From Latrodectus hesperus (lineage: Eukaryota; Arthropoda; Arachnida; Araneae; Theridiidae): a stretch of 64,000 nucleotides of DNA. Shown piece by piece: positions 57,190-64,000 of this stretch (position 1 is its first letter; every line of letters begins with the position of its first letter). Position numbers and translations under genes: made by a program. The notes below the pieces were generated by a model that saw nothing but the letters and a program-made list of their open reading frames with translations, had not been told where the DNA came from and made no database searches. The stretch is taken from positions 23,583,914 to 23,647,913 of the forward strand of contig JAJQOW010000014.1 in assembly GCA_037975125.1 (NCBI GenBank), written 5' to 3'.

Positions 57190-60100
57190 CTGGGAAATAA
57201 AGTACATAAACAATCAAACCTTCAGGAATAGTAAGAAATTCTTAATTTTTAAAAACATGCGATTGTTGAATAAAAGTAATTTCATTATTTTTATTCAGCA
57301 AAAAAATGCTAATTTCAAGAAAACAACAGCTCAAATATGATTTGAATGTGACTTGAGGATGATTGAATTTACAATACCTTAGTGGACAAGTGATGAATGA
57401 CAGCAGTACAAATCACCACATCTGCACACTCATCTCGGAAGGGTAAGTTTAAGCAATTGGCATTCAAAACTTCACCTTCCCTTGCGCATATTTTAGTGAG
57501 ATTCAGTGACGAATCGCATCCAATCTAGTAGAACAAAACATTTAAAATAAATTTAATACATGATATGCAGTACACATCTATGCTTTCCTTCATATAATAA
57601 CATGTAAAACATCATATCAGGAAGGCATTAAATGCTAAAATTTTCCATATTAAGATTAATTAATTGTTTTAAATATTATTCATTCTGAGAAAATAAGAGT
57701 TGTTTAGGAGAGTGAATTAAAAATTCCACATGAGCAAATATTTAAGGAAAGTTAAAATTAACCCTTAAAATAAATTAAATAATTTAAGCCCATATACCTA
57801 AACTTCCTAATCTGCACCATTTCAATAAATCTTAAGTAACATTAAATGTTTGTAGAACTTACATTTTAGTAAGTTCCACTAACATTAAATGTATACTTCA
57901 GCCTTTTAAACATAATTAAAAAATTTCCATATTTTTCTAATTTTTTAAAATATCTAATTTAAAATATCTAATTTTAAAATAATTTATTTATCTTACTCTT
58001 CCAAAATTATTTTGAAATCATGCAAAATATTGTCTTCTTGAAAAAATCCTAGTTTTATTTCTATTAGTTTATCTAAGCTTACTATTTTTAACAGTTGAAG
58101 ACAAGAGAGCTTATTGTTTACTATAATAGTTTTACTAAGAAGGTATCACTTTTTTACAAGACTTATAAATTAAATCAATAGCTGCTTCTCCCATTATACC
58201 ATATAATAACAATACACCCATGATAACAATAATTAACATTTAGAGTGTAAATTATATTAAATTGAAATCATTTAGTAATAATTAAAAAATTTGTTTTCAG
58301 AAAACTTTGGTTCAGTAGAAATGAGATTAACGCAATTGTTAAAATCATTATTGACTTAAGTTCAATAAGTCAAAAATTATTCAATTTCAATTTCTGATTA
58401 AAAGAAATTATAATTACAGTTTTATTGAAATTATGTTGCATTTTTATTCATAAATAAAAAGTGCAACATTTGCATATATTTACATTTATTTTATATTAGG
58501 TAATTTTTTCACATTGCCTTGCATTTTAGGGTGTTAAATTTTTGTAAACCTTTTCATACATTTGAAAACCCCTTCTCATGGCCATTGAATGTATAAGCCT
58601 TTTAAAAATAATTGTTATGCAGCCTACAGAAATCTTCCAAAAATAATTAATAAATAAATCTGCAAAATTCTTTAAAAGGATTCTCTCTTTGTTTCAGAAA
58701 GAATATATTTTATATTTCTTAAAACCCTTGTTTTATATTAAAATTAAAGTTTTGCAATAAAAAGATTTACAATAGTTCTATTGCACACTTTGATTAATTT
58801 ATTTTGCAGCTACTAATTTTGGCATATTTAAAAAACAAATATCATAATAACATACAGATAATTTTGCATCAAAAAATTAATTTTTTTCTTGCTTTCTTCT
58901 ACTCTTACACTGAAAGTTTTTTGTTTTGAATAGAACAGTTACACAATTTTTAAAATTGCTTTTGAAATATTCAAAATATTCAATGAAGATTTACATGCAA
59001 TTCCTTAAACAGAAAATTGTTACAGTACTGATTGGATTGTAAATTACTATGATAAATACATATTTTGTTCAATAAAGGCATTTTTAAAGCAGTGTTATTA
59101 AATTCGATTTCAAATCACAAGAGATAATTTTCATTGCTTACAGAACTTTCTATAAAATTCTATAAATATGTATATATAATTTGCAATCCACAAAAATTAA
59201 TTCTAACCTATAAAAAAATAATAGCTTACAAACATTAAAAAATGAGCTAATAAGAAACAGTAAACATAAAGAAACTTCAACTAGGGAAACAAGTTATTAT
59301 TAAACACAAATGTGCATTACATAATCAGAGTTTGTAGATAAAAAATAATTCCATTTGAGAAATTTTTGAATAAAATCAAATTGAAAATAATGGAAAATGC
59401 TGAAAAGATTAAAACGATTCATCTTCATAAGAATCCATAGGAGAATTCAGCAATAAATACTAATTTGAGGCATAAACATTTCATACTTCAAAAGATTCTA
59501 CAGTGAGATTCATGTTTTTTCCATTTCCACAGCCAACGTCTATAAGAATAGATCCTGGGGTAACACTTCTGAGGAATTCAACAACTTTTGGCCATGGTTT
59601 GTACCTTGTATTACCAAAATGCTCAGCTATTTCTTCATACACCTGAGAAAAATTACATAAATTATGAGAGGTTGGACAAAACATATTTAGCAAGAATAGA
59701 AAATAAAGCAAAATTTTTAATTACTAAAAATACAAAAATAAATTTCAATATAAATTAAGTTACAGAAACACATATTTTTAATCAAACATCACATAAAATT
59801 ATTTTAAAATTATATTAATGTGGGATTGAAAGTGCCACCAGAGGGCCACTCACATGTTTGCCGTGAGACACACAGAAGAGAAAGGAGGAGAACAACGATG
59901 AGATGGAAAGGAAAAAGACGCGATGATGTAAAGACTCGAATAGATATTACATTTGTTTTGAATTATAACTAACTAACTAAGATGTTAGATCGTGATTTAA
60001 TATTGTAAATAATGTACATAACTTTTTGTCTTATTCTGTCCAAAACCATAATTAAATCATTTAAACATTAACTGTGTTATTATTTTTTGATGATAAAGTA

Positions 60101-61042
60101 CAGAACCCACATTAATTATATAATAAAAACAAAAATAATGTATTCAGAAATCGTGAATAATTCAATAACGTATAATAAAAATATTTTTAAAAATCAAATA
60201 CCATAACATTAATAAAAAATTACACTTTATAATAAATTACAATTATAAAATTCTTATTCACATTACTATTTATGAAATTCAATGCTCATATTTTAAGTTC
60301 TATATTGGCTTAACAAAAAAAGCAAAACTTCTGAAAAAAACCATTTTAAATTTTACAAATAGAATGCTATTATAATATTTCAACTCAGTCTTCTCAAATT
60401 AACTATGTTCATTTTCATGAATTCAATAATTAATATAAAATGAATTAATTTTCCAAAATGCAGTATGATAGGGACACAGAAAGATGTCCATTACCTATTT
60501 AGAAATCTTCTTTAATCTTTCAAATAATTGAACTAATTATATCTATAGATTAATTATTTAAATCCAAGGAATAATATAATTAAAAAATAACAAGATAATA
60601 AAATTTAAAATAAAGTTAGTCGTCAATGAAACCATTAATAAATGATGAAGAAATAAACCTATTGTTAATAAAAGGAATAAGGTATCATTCAGAGAAAAAT
60701 AATTTTGCATAAGAAAATATAATAGAATATAATAGAATAATGAAAAACAATTTATTTAATATAATAATGTACCTTCCTATTGTGTAATTAATTCATTATC
60801 ATTTTGAATATTAGAAAATAAAGCCTGTTTTTAAAAAAATTGGAATTATCATTCTTGAAAACACAGGAAATATTCCATTTTCTTCTTAGCTTGAATATAA
60901 TGCCAATTATATTTCAATATTATAAAAATATTTTTATTTATATTGCAATCGTAAAATAAAACATAAATGTCTGACCTGATTAACATATTTATGTTCTAAT
61001 TCTTCAGCTTCATCATCATTAATTAAATCTTTTCCTACTAAC
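56800..61042 (-). CDS. TRMT9/ALKBH8-type tRNA wobble-uridine methyltransferase, C-terminal four exons
   Basis: Gene-level span of the visible part (252 codons plus stop); exons follow. The domain transfers methyl from SAM to 5-carboxymethyluridine at tRNA position 34, with the Trm112 partner in known systems. Seen here: KYVNQVYEEIAEHFGNTRYK, SAM motif I (IDVGCGNGK), IGCDSS, LPFRD, VICTAVIHHLST, RALIYVWAVEQ and the C-terminal RYYHLF...SYYDSGSW. These match the methyltransferase part of ALKBH8 and stand-alone Trm9 proteins. The first exon here starts mid-codon, so at least one exon lies upstream, and whether it carries an AlkB/RRM part (ALKBH8) is not visible. All motifs intact; likely functional. 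Confidence 0.88.
57378..57524 (-). CDS. Methyltransferase exon C
   Basis: 49 codons: IGCDSSLNLTKICAREGEVL through LNLPFRDECADVVICTAVIH HLSTK. Contains the acidic SAM-ribose motif and the VIHH motif. Acceptor tactag, donor gtattg. Confidence 0.93.
57525..59486 (-). other. Methyltransferase intron B/C, no recognisable element
   Basis: 2.0 kb of AT-rich sequence without transposon homology that I can see. Confidence 0.55.
59487..59642 (-). CDS. Methyltransferase exon B (SAM motif I)
   Basis: 52 codons from VYEEIAEHFGNTRYKPWPKV to NLTVESFE, including the glycine-rich SAM loop DVGCGNGKN. Acceptor tttctcag, donor gtatga; phases 0/0. Confidence 0.93.
59819..60111. mobile_element. Solo LTR in methyltransferase intron
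   Basis: 293 bp beginning tgtgggattgaaagtgccac and ending cagaaccca-ca, the TG...CA form of an LTR, flanked by ttaa at 59815-59818 and 60112-60115. No internal retrotransposon remains, so it is a solo LTR left by recombination. Likely Ty3/gypsy type from the target-duplication length and ends, but orientation is unproven. Confidence 0.72.
60976..61042 (-). CDS. Methyltransferase exon A (first one visible)
   Basis: Acceptor ttttaag, then one base completing a codon and LVGKDLINDDEAEELEHKYV NQ. Donor gtcaga. The LE-KYV-QVY lead-in is characteristic of the ALKBH8/Trm9 methyltransferase domain. Confidence 0.8.
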
Positions 61043-64000
61043 CTTAAAAACAAAATCAAAAAGAAATAAACAAATATGAATTTTAGTAATAATTCAATTT
61101 CATTGCACAGTACAGTAGAAATTTAAAGTCAATAATTATGAAAAATTAGTTAAAACTAAAATTTACTTAAAAAATGTTAAATTTGTCAATATTTTTGTCA
61201 TTCTATTTTAGTTAAAAATCTTTTCTCCCTAAATTTTTTTAAAAATAAATTTACAAAGTTAAATAACTTCAAGATTTTCTGTTAAGAAATTACATCAAGT
61301 ATTTCAATTGAATATACAAGTCAAATTAATAAATATCACAATAAATAATTTTAAGAGAAATTAAGCTGCATTTAAAATTTAACTTCAACTATTGTCCACA
61401 GTATTTAAGTTTTACAAACAATTCTATTGTTATGTAACAAAAATTGCTCTTTTGGAAATTTATAACATTTATATTACTTATTCTTGGTTATTTGGTAACA
61501 CAGTTACTTCTTTTCAATTCTAATAAATTTATATTTGAAATTCAGAAGCAATTAGGGTTATTAAAACTACTTGTTTTGATGGTCCTCAAAAATGTCTCGA
61601 GATAAAATTTAGGAATCCATTTCAGATCGAAGCTATTCCTTCTGTGCAGATTAATGTTATAAAAATATAATTAAATAAGATATCGATATAAAAATTTTTT
61701 GTTACGACAACAGTGGTTAAAATTTATTTGTAATGTTTAGTCATTGTTTTAAATCACAGAAGCCAATTTCTTTATATATGAAATTAGAGTAACATCATAT
61801 TTCAAATCACTTAATTCTAAGAACTGAAGCAAACATTTTTTACATTGTGATTTAAAATTTGATATAATAATAAATACTTTAATTGATTAATATTTAATCA
61901 TTTTGGCAAAACAGGATATTTCTAATGAACTTAACCACTGTCATTTTAAACATTATAAATACGCATCAATCAATAAAATATGTCAGTTTAGAGTATATTC
62001 AGAATATATATTAATAATTTCTTTTATAACTTCTGCCCTTTTAAAATAGATGATTTGATGTCAAACTTCTCAATCAATTTAAGAAAATAATTTGATTTTC
62101 CTGTTTTTTCCAAATATTTCAATATTTGTAAGGAATTTATTATACATTTTTTTCAGCTTTCCACTTCAAAAATATATATACATATAGAAATTCTTAATGG
62201 GGTAAGTAAGGCATTAATCTTAAGATTTTAATGAGATTGTTTACAAATATTGCATTTATTAATTTAAAATTCTATTAATTAATGAAATTAAAAAAATTTA
62301 AACTAATCATAAAGAGCTTAATTTGCCTTGTGTTTTTCATTTTGCTTTTTCTTCTGTTTGATTGACATGTTAATGGCTCGAATCAATGGAAAACGACTTC
62401 TCAAACCCATGCTTTTGTCATTATACAAGAAATAGTTTTATTAACAAAATGAATTTCGATAATATTCTCAGGCATTCAATGGTGAACTTTGCCTAGTTTG
62501 TTGCTTCTTGAAAAAAGTGATTTGAAAGCAGGCAGCAAATTCGTGGACAAGTTGGATTTACGATGCTCTATCAATATGACATGATGAAACTTTATCTGAC
62601 GTCACAGATATTTTAAACCAATGAGAATTGCAATAAAGTGGCATAATCATAATTTCAACTGGTACATAAAAAAAATCCAGTTTAAAGTAAAAATTATTAA
62701 ATTGTTAATAATATTTAACTTGTTATAAGTAAATAGAATTATCAATTTAATGATTTCAAAGAATCTCATATGCATAGATTTTCTTCATTATAATGATATG
62801 AATTCACAGACAATTTTTATGGACACACTTTTTAGAAGAGTATAATATCATATTTCATGTCTTGATATATGCACAGATGAAAAGCATAAAGATTAGCAAA
62901 TAACATTTTTGGTCAATATTTGAATACATATTAAAAATATTTTATAAATTAATCTAATTTTTTAAATACTGCTTCTTTTCGATCGTAAGATCGGATGTAA
63001 GTCTTTTGTAAGATCGGATGCATGAGGAATGCAGTGACATTGTAAGCTTGTTGTAATTAGTTAATGTTTGAGAATCATTTTTAAATAATTCAGTTAAAAT
63101 AACTTTGTATATTTTACTCTACTCTTCAAATATTATTTGCTTTCCTTTTTATTCTGCAGATAAAATTGCCACAGTATCAGACAGTCAATACTTTTGTGGT
63201 TTTAAATTAGCATACTAAAATTTTGCTTATTTAATTTTGAATTAAAACTATCATTTCCTTAGCATTAATTTTTTAGATAGCTTCCTAAAAACTTATTATT
63301 CACTCAAAACACTGATTCTTATCTGAAATCACAGATGACATTTAACATTCAAAATACTTTTGAACAGTCAATTTTTCTCTTTTGCATATTTTTTACTTGT
63401 AAAACAATTATAATGTATTAAAGACAAAATAAATATCAGACAGACCACAGTAACATGAAATGACATTTCTGATAGGAAATAGGTAAAATGAAGATGAACT
63501 TATTTTAATGAGATAATTTTTATTTCTCACATAACATAGAAGTATTGAAATGGCAATCAAGCACATTTGCGCTTGTCTATATTTGTGGTTGTAACCAAGA
63601 TTGAATTCATGGAACAGTTTCATTACATTTTAACTTGTTATGAAATTCAAGTAACTGTCTAAGATAAAATGCATTATTTTACACAAAAATAATTTAATAA
63701 CATATCATTAATCTGGTAATTATAATCAAATTCTATCCATATTATCAAAAACAAACTGAACAATTTCATCTTTAATATAATTTGCAATTATATGCTATTT
63801 TAATACAAATTTAATTTTAAGCAGAACAAAATAATTTAAAATCATTATAAAACAGCAAATATTAAAAAATACAATTATGAAGCATTTCATACATAATTTA
63901 TATTTAAAGTCCATATTTTTATAACTGTATGTTTAATGCAAAAATTGGGGAATATGATAAAAAAAAAAAAAGGATCAAACTATAATGTGACTAACTGTTC
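61043..64000. other. Upstream of visible methyltransferase exons
   Basis: AT-rich with no further exon I can place. The exception is 62340-62640, which is less AT-rich and carries a CRE palindrome and a CCAAT box (see the regulatory entry). No AlkB or RRM domain is readable up to the window end. Confidence 0.45.
62597..62622. promoter_or_regulatory. CRE palindrome plus CCAAT box
   Basis: A perfect CRE tgacgtca (62597-62604) lies 13 bases from ccaat (62618-62622), in a local pocket of higher GC. This pairing is common in metazoan promoters. It could drive the minus-strand methyltransferase about 1.5 kb downstream, but no exon joining the two is identified. Confidence 0.35.

Noticed and set aside
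62320..62410. Minus-strand exon candidate MGLRSRFPLIRAINMSIKQ, ending in a lysine-rich tail
   Set aside because: Plausible-looking first exon, but no GT donor in a phase compatible with the methyltransferase acceptor at 61043.

Overview
The window is nuclear DNA of an animal, almost certainly an arthropod and plausibly a spider or other chelicerate. The support is very AT-rich sequence, small exons split by GT-AG introns of 0.3-4.5 kb, tRNA-derived SINEs, an RNase H-bearing LINE and several Tc1/mariner transposons. The taxon is inferred from this style, not proven. No bacterial or viral operon, CRISPR array or functional tRNA/rRNA gene is visible.

2.2-40.2 kb (+ strand): one complete-looking gene of 18 coding exons. 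It encodes a type II membrane-anchored M1-family zinc aminopeptidase of the ERAP/LNPEP/TRHDE/ENPEP group, about 974 residues. All exon phases join cleanly except exon 9 to exon 10, where one base (or a 3n+1 micro-exon) is missing. The introns carry tRNA-SINEs, two full copies of a TA-flanked terminal-inverted-repeat element of about 0.9 kb, a dead Tc1 transposase and (TA)n tracts. A pair of inverted MITE-like copies brackets the first coding exon.

40.2-56.3 kb: a transposon-rich intergenic block. In order it holds a young SINE with a 14-bp target duplication, a decayed minus-strand LINE (gag-like ORF1, endonuclease, reverse transcriptase, RNase H), a 60-bp minisatellite, a third copy of the 0.9-kb TIR element, a 64-bp (TA)n tract, and three different Tc1/mariner insertions. 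The Tc1 elements sit in a diverged ~190-bp repeat, and one of them has itself been hit by a SINE.

56.8-64 kb (- strand): the last four coding exons of a TRMT9/ALKBH8-type tRNA wobble-uridine methyltransferase. Its 5' part is not identified here. A solo LTR of 293 bp with a 4-bp target duplication lies in one intron.

The two genes are convergent and unrelated in function: one is a cell-surface peptidase, the other a tRNA-modification enzyme. The most useful observations are the exon 9/10 phase break, the three repeat families not recognised here (MITE pair, 0.9-kb TIR family, ~190-bp array), the nested insertions with readable target duplications, and the palindromic (TA)n block.
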